The notes under the pieces were generated by a model. The model made no database searches and was not told where the DNA came from. It worked only from the letters and a program-made list of their open reading frames with translations. Below are positions 8,732 through 17,495 of a DNA stretch of 58,481 nucleotides, piece by piece (position 1 is the stretch's first letter; the number at the start of each line of letters is the position of its first letter). Origin of the DNA: an uncultured Blautia sp. (lineage in GTDB: Bacteria > Bacillota > Clostridia > Lachnospirales > Lachnospiraceae); the NCBI GenBank assembly GCA_934426285.1, contig CAKRYE010000005.1:1-58481 (forward strand). Direction: 5' to 3'. The translations under genes and the position numbers were made by a program.

Positions 8732-10015
8732 TTATCCTTCAATATTGAACTCTACAGTGTCCTGTGCTGTCTGAAGTTCATCTGCCACATCTGCACCGTT
8801 CTGTACAACATTTGTGATTACGTCTGTCAGTGCACTTCTGACATCAGAGTAATATGCGCCACAGTCAAATGCAGGAACTTTGCTTGCAAAGTCTACGATG
8901 TCTGCATAAACTTTCTGTCCGCCGTAGAAATCAGATGCTTCCTGATATACGTCAGATTCAGCTGCCGGAAGGTAACTTGCGATAGCACCAGCATTTACAA
9001 GAAGGTCATCATAAAGTTCTACACTTCCACCAAATGTGGATTTAATGAAATCATAAGCAAGTTCCGGATTCTTGCAGTTAGAAGATACTGCCCAGCTTGC
9101 TCCGCCACAGTTAGCATAGTTTGTAGCTCCGTCTACATCATCTAATGCAGGCATATTTACAACTGTCCATTTACCAGCCTGATCTTCTGCTGCCTGTACA
9201 GATGACATAATCCAACATCCGTTGATCACACCTGCTGCATCACCATTGTTCATAGAAGCAATGTACTGATCCCAGTCAGTGTACTCTGTCATATATCCTT
9301 CATTTACAAGCTGTGCATAAACTTCTACAGCCTGTTTCAGAACTTCATTGTCAGCAATCTTTACTTCGCCGTCTACGATTGGAGAAGCACCTGCAGACTG
9401 AAGCATTTCCAGTACAAGCTCGGAACCGCCGGAAGTTGTCAGCATCGGTGTACCTGTTTTATCTTTTACAGTTTTAGCAAGCTCCATAAATTTGGACCAT
9501 GTAATATCTTTGAAATCATCTGTTGTTAATCCAGCTTCTTCTACGATGTCAGAACGGATTGCCATGATTGTTGCACCATTATCAAAAGGTACACCATAAT
9601 TCTTTCCGTCTACTGTAGAGTCTGCAAGTTTACCTGCTGAGAACTGTGTGAAATCAATTCCTGACTCTGTCAGCTCTGTAAATACATCCGGGAAGCTTGT
9701 AACATCTTTATGATAGGAATAATCCTGCATTAAGAAGATATCAGGAAGTGTGCTGTAATCTCCGGATGTTGCAGCTGTGATCAGTTTTGTCTCAATATCG
9801 CTGTATACATTTTCCTGGATGTCCAGTTTGAAATCTGGATGATCTTCCTGGTAAATCTTCTCTGCCTGCTGCATTGCATAAATATTAAAGTTCGGGTCCC
9901 AACACCATACAGTTAATGTCTGATCCTCATCAGCAGCTGCTGCCGGAACTGCCCCAACCATAGATCCTAACATCGCAGTTGCCAGTAAAATACTTAAAAA
10001 TCCTTTTTTCTTCAT
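8732..10015 (-). CDS. Sugar ABC transporter substrate-binding protein
   Basis: A 427-residue family-1 extracellular solute-binding protein (LTVWCWDPNFN, GTPMLTTSGG, KNPELAYDFIKSTF). It begins with a signal peptide (KKKGFLSILLATAMLG, then AVPAAAADE) whose cleavage region has no lipobox cysteine. Firmicute binding proteins are usually lipid-anchored, so this is odd: the protein may be released or tethered through its permease. AAGGAGG precedes the ATG. It is the first gene of the minus-strand glycan operon and faces the AraC regulator across 342 bp. The substrate is inferred to be a galacto-N-biose or lacto-N-biose containing glycan from the downstream genes. Confidence 0.93.
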   Translation of the reverse strand: MKKKGFLSILLATAMLGSMVGAVPAAAADEDQTLTVWCWDPNFNIYAMQQAEKIYQEDHPDFKLDIQENVYSDIETKLITAATSGDYSTLPDIFLMQDYSYHKDVTSFPDVFTELTESGIDFTQFSAGKLADSTVDGKNYGVPFDNGATIMAIRSDIVEEAGLTTDDFKDITWSKFMELAKTVKDKTGTPMLTTSGGSELVLEMLQSAGASPIVDGEVKIADNEVLKQAVEVYAQLVNEGYMTEYTDWDQYIASMNNGDAAGVINGCWIMSSVQAAEDQAGKWTVVNMPALDDVDGATNYANCGGASWAVSSNCKNPELAYDFIKSTFGGSVELYDDLLVNAGAIASYLPAAESDVYQEASDFYGGQKVYADIVDFASKVPAFDCGAYYSDVRSALTDVITNVVQNGADVADELQTAQDTVEFNIEG

Positions 10016-10133
10016 ATTACTCTTTTCCTCCTTGAACTTTTGTTTAAAAATTCTCTTGCGTCCTTATCTGTTTATAGAATACGTCCTTTCCAAAACATTT
10101 TCAATTCTCTTTTTGCTTTGTTTTTTAGAAATC

Positions 10134-10162
10134 TTGCTGTACGTATCAAATTGTGATATTAT
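10134..10162 (+). promoter_or_regulatory. Candidate promoter for the AraC-family regulator
   Basis: TTGCTG (10134-10139), 17-nt spacer and TATTAT (10157-10162) lie ~195 bp before the regulator start in the shared 342-bp divergent region. This AT-rich region should also hold the promoter of the minus-strand transporter operon, but no convincing minus-strand box pair was found. Confidence 0.4.
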
Positions 10163-10357
10163 ATAAAAAATGTTATCAGAAATTTTGAAAGGAATTCTGC
10201 TTTTAATCATAATAGCCTATGATATTTTAATTTTTATGTTTTTTTTATGCATTTAGTCTAATCACAACAACTAAACGCAGAACAGATTTCCTCTATTATT
10301 TTTTGTTCACTTTTTTATATCAGACAAAATTACTAAATTATGGAGGAGGGACTTTTT

Positions 10358-11197
10358 ATGAGTACACATTCTCTTCGCTTCAGCCCTGAAGATACTGCTC
10401 CACAGGAGGTCACACTTCTGAATGCATCTTCTTCTCGATATGAAGGTGACTGGCCAAGCATTCCCCACTCCCATGCATTCACTGAATTATTTTATGTGCG
10501 GGACGGACAGGGGGAATTTCTGCTTGAAGATGAAATCTATCCTATTTCAAAGGATGATCTGATCATTGTTAACCCTCACATTAATCACACTGAAATTTCC
10601 AGAGGAAACCCTCCTCTCAGCTATTTCACAGTGGGAGTAGACGGATTATCCTTCTCTTTTAATGATCAGAAAGAATATCGTATCTTTAACTGCCGAAAAA
10701 AGAAAACAGATCTACTCTTTTACTTTAATGCTCTGTTCCAGGAACTGGACAATCAGTCGGATGGGTACGAAAAAATCTGTATGCATATGCTTAATATCCT
10801 GATTCTTCAGCTTCAGCGGATCACAGATTCTCCTTTTGAGCTGATCACAACACAACATCCAAGCAAGGAATGTGCACATGTCAAGCGTTATCTTGATTCT
10901 AATTACGGAGAAAATATCTCTCTTGATCATCTGTCTGCCATCAGCCACCTGAACAAGTATTATCTCAGCCATGAATTTACCAAATATTATGGGATTTCTC
11001 CTATGAACTATCTAAGCCGAAAGCGGATTGAGGTATGTAAAGAGCTTCTGGAAAATACTGATTACGGAATTTCAGACATTGCCCATCTGACAGGATTTTC
11101 CTCTCAAAGCTATCTCTCCCAGAGCTTTCGCAAATCCTGTGGTATAACTGCAGGAACTTACCGCAAACTTAAGAAAAGAAGAAAGGATGCTATTTAA
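10358..11197 (+). CDS. AraC-family transcriptional regulator with cupin sensor
   Basis: A 279-residue regulator. The N-terminal half is a cupin-like AraC ligand-binding domain (IPHSHAFTELFYV with His37 and His39; DDLIIVNPHINHTE). The last ~100 residues carry two helix-turn-helix units (ISLDHLSAISHLNKYYLS and YGISDIAHLTGFSSQSYLS). An in-frame ATG 18 nt upstream (10340) exists, but GGAGG ends just before 10358, so 10358 is chosen. It is divergent from the glycan transporter/phosphorylase operon and is the obvious candidate activator of it, responding to an imported sugar or derivative; this is inferred from position. Confidence 0.9.
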   Translation: MSTHSLRFSPEDTAPQEVTLLNASSSRYEGDWPSIPHSHAFTELFYVRDGQGEFLLEDEIYPISKDDLIIVNPHINHTEISRGNPPLSYFTVGVDGLSFSFNDQKEYRIFNCRKKKTDLLFYFNALFQELDNQSDGYEKICMHMLNILILQLQRITDSPFELITTQHPSKECAHVKRYLDSNYGENISLDHLSAISHLNKYYLSHEFTKYYGISPMNYLSRKRIEVCKELLENTDYGISDIAHLTGFSSQSYLSQSFRKSCGITAGTYRKLKKRRKDAI

Positions 11198-12404
11198 TAT
11201 TATGCAATACACATTTCCAAACTACTATAAAGAATTTTCCTGCATTGCAGGAGCCTGTCCGGATACCTGCTGCGCAGGATGGCAGATCGTGATTGACGAT
11301 CAGACATTGAAGAAGTACCAGCACTTTAAAGGTCCGTTCCGCAATCGCCTGCACAATGATATTGACTGGAAAGAACATGTTTTCCACCAGTATAACAGGC
11401 GCTGTGCTTTTCTCAACGAAGAGAACCTGTGTGATATCTACACAGAAGCAGGACCGGAAATGTTCTGCAGAACCTGCAGAAATTATCCAAGACATATTGA
11501 AGAATTTGAAGGTTTGCGTGAAATTTCCCTGTCACTCTCCTGTCCGGAAGCAGCAAGGATTTTACTTTCTCAAAAAGGAAAAGTACACTTTATCACAAAA
11601 GAAAAAAAGACAAAAGAAGAAGTCTATGATGACTTTGATTATTTCCTGTTCACTGCACTTATGGACACCCGGGATATGCTTATAGATATTATCCAGAACA
11701 GAGCTGTACCCATGCAGAAACGTCTGTGGAAACTTCTGGCAGTTGCACATGATTTCCAGTTATGTGTAACTAAAAATGAACTTTTTAAATGGGAAGAAAT
11801 ACGAAAACGACATGAAGATTCGGGATATGGAGATGGATTTTGCAGCAAAGTTTATTCCCGCATAAATACAGATAACATAGAAAACAGTTCTGCTGCATCT
11901 GCCTGTACAAATACGCCAGAACAGTTATTTAAAAAAATGTGGAACGCTGTTGTCCCGGAAATGGAAGTTCTGCGCCCGGGATGGCTGGAATACTTAAAGA
12001 ATTGTCTGACTCCACTGTATAATAGAAATACAGATCCGCAGCCTGACTCCGGAAATCTTTACTCCTGGCAGAAAAGTGAATTTGATTTCTCTTATCCGGA
12101 CTGGCAGATTCAGGAGGAACAGCTTCTTGTTTACTGGATCTATACCTATTTCTGCGGTGCAGTTTATGATGATGAGATCTTCGCCAAAGTAAAAATGGCA
12201 GTTGTATGTACCCTGTTCATCCATGAATTAAATGTGGGAACCTATCTGAAAAACAACCGTCAGTTTGAGTTGAATGACCAGATTCGTATCTGTTATCAGT
12301 TTTCCAGAGAACTGGAACACTCAGATCTTAACCTGAACAGGTTCGAAGAATTAATGTCTGAAAAAGAAATCTTCTCTTTTGAAAACCTGCTGAAGATCTG
12401 CTGA
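11187..12404 (+). CDS. FliB-like lysine-N-methylase family protein
   Basis: A 405-residue protein with the cysteine-rich N-terminal signature of FliB/YkgJ proteins: CIAGACPDTCCAGWQ, CAFLNEENLCDIY and FCRTCRNYPRH. The cysteines are expected to bind metal. In Salmonella, FliB methylates flagellin lysines, but Clostridia carry many FliB-like proteins without that context and no flagellar gene is visible here. The start at 11187 overlaps the AraC gene by 11 nt; an alternative ATG at 11202 would remove five residues and bring the start near the conserved region. It probably forms a transcription unit with the regulator and is closed by the terminator at 12475. Confidence 0.82.
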   Translation: MLFNIMQYTFPNYYKEFSCIAGACPDTCCAGWQIVIDDQTLKKYQHFKGPFRNRLHNDIDWKEHVFHQYNRRCAFLNEENLCDIYTEAGPEMFCRTCRNYPRHIEEFEGLREISLSLSCPEAARILLSQKGKVHFITKEKKTKEEVYDDFDYFLFTALMDTRDMLIDIIQNRAVPMQKRLWKLLAVAHDFQLCVTKNELFKWEEIRKRHEDSGYGDGFCSKVYSRINTDNIENSSAASACTNTPEQLFKKMWNAVVPEMEVLRPGWLEYLKNCLTPLYNRNTDPQPDSGNLYSWQKSEFDFSYPDWQIQEEQLLVYWIYTYFCGAVYDDEIFAKVKMAVVCTLFIHELNVGTYLKNNRQFELNDQIRICYQFSRELEHSDLNLNRFEELMSEKEIFSFENLLKIC

Positions 12405-12474
12405 TCCATACTTTTCCTGTCTTACCTGTGTCATCTGACACCTCAGATAGTCAGATGAACATTTATGCTTTGTA

Positions 12475-12535
12475 AAAAACCTTACTGTACAGAAAATATC
12501 TTTATACGGATATTGTTCTGTACAGCAAGGTTTTT
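12475..12535. terminator. Bidirectional terminator between FliB-like and YkgJ-like genes
   Basis: AAAAACCTTACTGTACAGAA pairs with TTCTGTACAG-C-AAGGTTTTT (one bulge), with A-run and T-run on the two sides, between two convergent genes. Confidence 0.88.
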
Positions 12536-12561
12536 ATCACCAGAGCATTTTTCAACCACAC

Positions 12562-13230
12562 TCAAGCCAGTGCCAGCAATTCTTTTCCTTCTTTCAGTCT
12601 CTCATAAAATTGTATATAGAAATCCTGATCCTGGTCATATGGTTTGAGATAGAATCTGTTCACCACAAAGAGGTTCAGATTTCTGATCAGATCTGGATCC
12701 TCAGCATTGTACAGTACTTCCTGTACGTCCAGCAGAAAATAATGCCAGTCATTGACAAATTTCTCATAATTCTTCAGATCCGGTGTGTCAATCCATTTTT
12801 TTACCTTGATTTTACTTCTGTTTGTTTTGGGACATTCATGGATCTGAAGAATATATTTAAATCCCCCGTCTTCATAAAGTCTTCCCAGAGGAAACAGCCT
12901 GCAGAAGCCCGGTCTGACAGCATGAATACTGCAGCGGCCCTCTTTATTCAGAAATACGCATTGTTCCTTTTCACCTGTCATCCGGAGATGAGGCAGTATA
13001 TTACCGTCTGATACTCCCAGTTCCAGGCATTCCTGCAGAAGCTGCTCCACAGGCTTCTTAAGTCCCACAGATAATCTGTGTACATCATATGGATCCAGGA
13101 TCACAGAATCTCCCATTCCCTGACAACAGTCACAGCATCCTTCACAGTCATGACAGTCTGCCTTTACCATGTCATTGGAATCATATAACTTTCCATCTGA
13201 AATCTCTTCCAGTGTCTGTTCTCTTCGCAT
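12562..13230 (-). CDS. YkgJ-family cysteine-cluster protein
   Basis: A 222-residue protein of the CxxCxxCC family. The cysteine cluster appears as CHDCEGCCDCCQGMGDSV, followed by CVFLNEEGRCSIH-like (CVFLNKEGRCSIH) and RPGFCRLFPLG, the three-part signature thought to hold a zinc or iron-sulfur centre. Function is unknown. It starts within the stop codon of the preceding gene, so the two are cotranscribed, and GGAGG precedes the ATG. It is convergent to another member of the same superfamily (FliB-like), an unusual side-by-side pairing. Confidence 0.87.
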   Translation of the reverse strand: MRREQTLEEISDGKLYDSNDMVKADCHDCEGCCDCCQGMGDSVILDPYDVHRLSVGLKKPVEQLLQECLELGVSDGNILPHLRMTGEKEQCVFLNKEGRCSIHAVRPGFCRLFPLGRLYEDGGFKYILQIHECPKTNRSKIKVKKWIDTPDLKNYEKFVNDWHYFLLDVQEVLYNAEDPDLIRNLNLFVVNRFYLKPYDQDQDFYIQFYERLKEGKELLALA

Positions 13231-13607
13231 CAGAAGGCCTCCAGTCCTGTAACTCCCCAGTCTGAAGCAAGATCTTTCATACCTTCCAGAACCTCCTCCC
13301 TGGAATAATCATTATCATCCAGGAAATCTCCATCCATATCGTTCAGATACAAATAAAAAGTCAGTGCCAGCTCCAGATAATCTGCATCGTCTTCAACCAT
13401 ACCCATATATAATTCATTCTCTGCTTCATTGATCTTTCCTTCTTCTGCCAGCTTCATAACAGTTGAAAAAAGCTTATCTGCCTCTGTGTAATCTTCCTCA
13501 TTCTCAGGAAGTCTGTAATCCGGCTGCTGCTCATGAAGCAAAAGCTTTGCGATCAGCCTTCCTACATCCTGAATATTTCTTATCATATGATCATCCTGTA
13601 CTGCCAT
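13230..13607 (-). CDS. Conserved hypothetical protein (DUF6483-like)
   Basis: A 125-residue acidic, helical protein beginning QDDHMIRNIQDVGRLIAKLL, with a repeat-like helical middle (ADKLFSTVMKLAEEGKINEA) resembling a tetratricopeptide-type hairpin. This N-terminus resembles small Firmicute proteins annotated DUF6483; that match is from memory. No signal peptide or membrane segment. It overlaps the YkgJ-like gene by one nucleotide and sits 30 bp below the AAA+ ATPase gene, suggesting a three-gene unit. Function is unknown. Confidence 0.75.
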   Translation of the reverse strand: MAVQDDHMIRNIQDVGRLIAKLLLHEQQPDYRLPENEEDYTEADKLFSTVMKLAEEGKINEAENELYMGMVEDDADYLELALTFYLYLNDMDGDFLDDNDYSREEVLEGMKDLASDWGVTGLEAF

Positions 13608-13637
13608 AATTTTTTCTTCCTTTCTAATTTTATCTCA

Positions 13638-15128
13638 TCAGGAAAGTAACTTCCTTACCATCTCACCGTCAAATACCACACCTGTCAGATGATCAACCTC
13701 AATCTGATACAGTGCATTGGCTGCAATATGTTCTGCTGCCTGCTCCAGATCACGGATACCACTGGTGTTTTTGTGTTTTTCAACAACAGCTTCCAGTCCT
13801 TCCTCTGTCACCACACATTCTTCTGCCCTCAGACTCATACGTTTCAGTACCTTTGGCAGAACATATTTTGAAAAAATAATTTTCTTTTCTTCAGATGTGT
13901 AATCCGGAATATCAATGACCGCAAAACGGGACATTAACGGTGCACTGATCTGGTCTTTCTCATTGGCTGTGGCAATAGGATAAACGCCAACTGTAGGCAC
14001 CATACATTCCATATAGTTATCTGTAAATCCAAGATTATCAAGAAGTGTCAGAAGCACATCTGCAGGATTTCCGTTTCCTTTTCCGGAAGCTGCTTTGTCC
14101 AGCTCGTTGATAATAAATACCAGGTTGGACTCTCCTGCTGCCGAAAATGCTTCCATAATAATTCCAGGCTTTGCATTTGCATAAATCCTGGAGCTTCCTG
14201 TAAGCTGTTCAGGGTCATTAATGGAACTCATATCCAGAGTTGTCCACGGAAGCTTCAGGATGCGGGCAACTGCATAGGCAATCTGAGACTTACCGGTACC
14301 TGCCGGTCCTACAAGAAGCAATCCATAAGCTGGCAGTGTATGGGTACGGTTGATCTGGATGATCGTCTCAATAATACGCTGTTTTACAGATTCCATTCCA
14401 TAGAGTTCTTCATCAAGAATTCTGCGGGCTTCCTGAGGGTCAATTGCTTCAAAATAATTATTTTTCCATTGAATGTTCATCATAATGGACAATGCTCTCT
14501 GTGCATGTCTTCTCTCCTCAGGAGATACTTCATGAGAGCGGGCAACTGCAAGGTTCCTTCGTGCCCACAGACGAATATTATCCGGCAGGGTTCTGCCTGC
14601 GCAGGTCATAAAATCAGTAATGCTCTGAATACTTGTCAGCTTCATCTCATCACCGGTTTCCTCTTCCTCTTCTTCCTCTGTGGTTTCTATGGGTGCACTG
14701 CTTGCCAGAAGTCTCTCAATCATAAACTGGAGAAATCCATCTTCTGCAGAAAGCTTTGTTCCACCTCCAAATGCAGTCTCCCGAATCTTATAAACTGCAT
14801 AACCATTCTCCTGATTTTCTCCTGAGAGGCGCACATTAATATGATTCTCTCCCAGCCATTTCAGAAGGCTTACAAATCTGGAATCAATGCTAAGGATATC
14901 TGCGCTGAAAACACCATCCTCTTCTTTAAATTCAAAAGAAGTGCGTTTGATAGGATTTGTAAAAATACCGCAGGAATGATGCTTCCACCTGCGACGGCTG
15001 TTATCCAGAACCATAATCGGCTGTTCTGGAGATGTTTCGTTTCTATCCGATTTAAAAGTAGTATAGGTACATTCAGACTGTACATTTGTTTTCTTGTCTG
15101 AAGCACCACTGAAATCAAATACTGGCAT
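13638..15128 (-). CDS. Lon-type AAA+ ATPase lacking a protease domain
   Basis: A 496-residue protein with GGAG before ATG 15128 (a longer in-frame start at 15158 lacks an RBS). The first ~180 residues are unassigned, with an acidic run at 149-158. The AAA+ module begins near 225 and reads like the ATPase core of Lon: YGMESVKQRI, Walker A GPAGTGKS (274-281), GNPADVLLTLLDN, sensor TANEKDQISAPLMSRF, then a helical lid. The Walker B motif is VFIINELDKA, with Asn341 where the metal-binding Asp normally sits. No Ser-Lys Lon protease domain follows. It is probably an unfoldase or remodelling factor with altered hydrolysis. The partner is unknown; the two small genes downstream are candidates. Confidence 0.85.
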   Translation of the reverse strand: MPVFDFSGASDKKTNVQSECTYTTFKSDRNETSPEQPIMVLDNSRRRWKHHSCGIFTNPIKRTSFEFKEEDGVFSADILSIDSRFVSLLKWLGENHINVRLSGENQENGYAVYKIRETAFGGGTKLSAEDGFLQFMIERLLASSAPIETTEEEEEEETGDEMKLTSIQSITDFMTCAGRTLPDNIRLWARRNLAVARSHEVSPEERRHAQRALSIMMNIQWKNNYFEAIDPQEARRILDEELYGMESVKQRIIETIIQINRTHTLPAYGLLLVGPAGTGKSQIAYAVARILKLPWTTLDMSSINDPEQLTGSSRIYANAKPGIIMEAFSAAGESNLVFIINELDKAASGKGNGNPADVLLTLLDNLGFTDNYMECMVPTVGVYPIATANEKDQISAPLMSRFAVIDIPDYTSEEKKIIFSKYVLPKVLKRMSLRAEECVVTEEGLEAVVEKHKNTSGIRDLEQAAEHIAANALYQIEVDHLTGVVFDGEMVRKLLS

Positions 15129-15250
15129 AATAAATACTCCTTTTATTTTATCTTTCACCTGTATAAAACAGTAACTATCCGTATTTTTTTATTCTAGCAG
15201 AATCTTTCCTTTTAATCAATTCCGGAAATGCAAATCCTTTCCCAAAAATA

Positions 15251-15279
15251 TTGACGGTATCCGTCACAGGCTTTATAAT
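15251..15279 (+). promoter_or_regulatory. Sigma-A promoter of trpS
   Basis: TTGACG (15251-15256), 17-nt spacer, TATAAT (15274-15279), ~60 bp before the trpS ATG. No T-box-like leader fits in the space, so tryptophan-tRNA control by that mechanism is unlikely here. Confidence 0.8.
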
Positions 15280-15341
15280 AGTGATAACTTAGAATTTCCA
15301 GAACTCTCTGGAAAATCGAAATTCACTTTTAGGAGAACAAA

Positions 15342-16403
15342 ATGAGCAAAATTATTTTAACCGGTGACCGTCCAACCGGCCGCCTTCATGTTGGACATTA
15401 TGTTGGTTCATTATCCGAGCGTGTTCGTTTACAGAACTCCGGCTTATATGATGAAATTTATATTATGATCGCAGATGCACAGGCATTAACAGATAACGCT
15501 GAACACCCTGAGAAAGTTCGCCAGAATATCCTTCAGGTTGCCCTGGATTATCTTGCATGCGGCATTGATCCTGAGAAGTCCACTATCTTTATCCAGTCTA
15601 TGGTTCCGGAGCTTACAGAGCTTACTTTTTATTATATGAACCTTGTTACTGTAGCACGTGTACAGCGTAATCCTACTGTTAAATCTGAAATCCAGATGCG
15701 TAATTTCGAAGCAAGTATCCCTGTTGGATTCTTCTGTTATCCTATCAGCCAGGCTGCAGATATTACTGCATTCCGGGCTACTACTGTTCCGGTTGGTGAG
15801 GATCAGCTTCCAATGCTTGAACAGTGCAAGGAGATCGTACACAAATTCAATACAGTATACGGCGAAACCCTGACAGAACCAGAGATCATCCTGCCATCCA
15901 ATAAGGCATGCTTACGTCTGCCAGGTATTGATGGAAAAGCAAAAATGAGCAAATCTCTGGGAAACTGCATCTATCTTTCAGATGAAGAGACAGATGTGAA
16001 AAAGAAAGTTATGTCTATGTTCACAGACCCTAATCATCTTCGCGTGGAAGATCCTGGCCGTGTAGAAGGAAACCCGGTATTTATTTATCTGGATGCTTTC
16101 TGCAAACCGGAATACTTCCCGGAATTCCTGCCTGAATACCAGAACCTGGACGAACTGAAAGCTCACTATACACGTGGCGGCCTTGGTGACGTTAAGGTTA
16201 AGAAATTCCTGAACAAAGTGCTTCAGGCAGAGCTTTCCCCAATTCGTGAGAGACGTAAATACTGGGAACAGCATCTGGATGACGTATATGAAATCCTCAA
16301 AGAAGGAAGTAAGACAGCCGAAGCAAAGGCTGCACAGACACTTCATGATGTACGTTCTGCAATGCAGATCAATTATTTCGATGATAACAGCCTGATCAAA
16401 TAA
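15342..16403 (+). CDS. trpS: Tryptophanyl-tRNA synthetase
   Basis: A 353-residue class I aminoacyl-tRNA synthetase that charges tRNA-Trp. It has the HIGH-type motif [11 protein letters not shown] near the N-terminus, the tryptophan/adenylate pocket region ([26 protein letters not shown]) and the KMSKS loop (AKMSKSLGN). Length fits bacterial TrpRS. The start is set by GGAGAAC before ATG. It is monocistronic: its own promoter upstream and a strong terminator downstream. Confidence 0.96.
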   Translation: MSKIILTGDRPTGRLHVGHYVGSLSERVRLQNSGLYDEIYIMIADAQALTDNAEHPEKVRQNILQVALDYLACGIDPEKSTIFIQSMVPELTELTFYYMNLVTVARVQRNPTVKSEIQMRNFEASIPVGFFCYPISQAADITAFRATTVPVGEDQLPMLEQCKEIVHKFNTVYGETLTEPEIILPSNKACLRLPGIDGKAKMSKSLGNCIYLSDEETDVKKKVMSMFTDPNHLRVEDPGRVEGNPVFIYLDAFCKPEYFPEFLPEYQNLDELKAHYTRGGLGDVKVKKFLNKVLQAELSPIRERRKYWEQHLDDVYEILKEGSKTAEAKAAQTLHDVRSAMQINYFDDNSLIK

Positions 16404-16444
16404 TTAAGCAGTAATATTTTTCATTCAAAAATTCTTGAGACGAT

Positions 16445-16489
16445 AAAGAGCCTGTAAAAAACATCACTTGTTTTTTACAGACTCTTTTT
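16445..16489. terminator. Bidirectional terminator between trpS and the AEC permease gene
   Basis: AAAGAGCCTGTAAAAAACA pairs with TGTTTTTTACAG-A-CTCTTT, followed by T residues; it separates two convergent genes. Confidence 0.88.
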
Positions 16490-16519
16490 ATCATTTATTT
16501 ATATGATTTCTCTCTTCTG

Positions 16520-17449
16520 TCAGCAGATGGTAACTGCCAGGATTATGTACACCAGAATAGAAACCAGACAATACATAGAATTGGTTGTAGATACATAAGC
16601 GCTGCCTTCTTCGTCCTTCATAAAGGTCTGCATACTAAAGGTAGCCGGTGATGACATATAGGTAATAATGGCCAGGTTTACAATCTGAGAATCCCCAACC
16701 AGCGAATGTACTGCAAAAAGCACTCCAGCCATCATCACTCCCTGCAGAATCATCCTAAGCAGGATGGTGGTAACACAAGGTTTCAGCAAGCTGGCATTCA
16801 GTTCCATACTATAGCCCACTACAAGAAGAATGATAGCAGTTACAGATGTGGTGAGAATATTCTCCACACTCTGATATACACCGCCAAAAGGGCTGTCCAG
16901 AAGCATTATAATAATCTTCGACAGACCTGCTATAATTCCCAGAACGCTGGCAATAAACGCAGGTGTTCTTATTGCACTGCTAAAGAGTTTTTTTACATCT
17001 ATTTTTCCACCATCTTCTACCTGTCCCAGCATTCCCATATAAATACTGAAGCCAAACAAAAGCCCCGCAATATCTAGCACTGCCACATGTGACAGATTCT
17101 CGCTGCCACACAGACTGGTATACAAAGGATATGCCATCAGACCGCCCTCATATACGCTTACCATAAAAGGCAGATATCTCTGATATTTTCCCTTGAGAAA
17201 AGGCTTCAGCACAAATCCAAGGCTGAAGGAAACAACTAGCATGATCAGCATGATCAGTATCAGAATTCCTGTTTCTCTATTATATTCCGCTGTTGCCAAT
17301 GCATGAAAAATAGCAACCGGCAGCATAACATTCGTTACCAGGACCTTCATGTTGGCGACGCCCTCACCTGTGAGAATCTTCCATTTACGGCATAACATAC
17401 CAAGAATGATCATTACCAGAACCGGCATGACAATTTGTAAAACATTCAA
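16520..17449 (-). CDS. AEC-family (auxin efflux carrier-like) permease
   Basis: About 309 residues with roughly ten hydrophobic segments and the two-bundle layout of AEC transporters, which include malate/dicarboxylate and auxin carriers. The N-terminus (VLQIVMPVLVMIILGMLCRKWKIL) and the second-half motif LLVVGYSMEL are typical. A GTG at 17458 would extend it by three codons, but GGGAG overlaps that codon; the TTG at 17449, ~8 nt after GGGAG, fits better. The substrate cannot be predicted. It is downstream of and codirectional with deoB. Confidence 0.85.
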   Translation of the reverse strand: MNVLQIVMPVLVMIILGMLCRKWKILTGEGVANMKVLVTNVMLPVAIFHALATAEYNRETGILILIMLIMLVVSFSLGFVLKPFLKGKYQRYLPFMVSVYEGGLMAYPLYTSLCGSENLSHVAVLDIAGLLFGFSIYMGMLGQVEDGGKIDVKKLFSSAIRTPAFIASVLGIIAGLSKIIIMLLDSPFGGVYQSVENILTTSVTAIILLVVGYSMELNASLLKPCVTTILLRMILQGVMMAGVLFAVHSLVGDSQIVNLAIITYMSSPATFSMQTFMKDEEGSAYVSTTNSMYCLVSILVYIILAVTIC

Positions 17450-17495
17450 TTTTTTCACTCCCTCTGATCAAATTTGAAAACTAACTGCTTTCTGC

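Noticed and set aside
15159..15341. T-box leader for trpS
   Set aside because: The promoter lies only ~60 bp before the start, leaving no room for a T-box, and no AGGGTGG-type motif is present.
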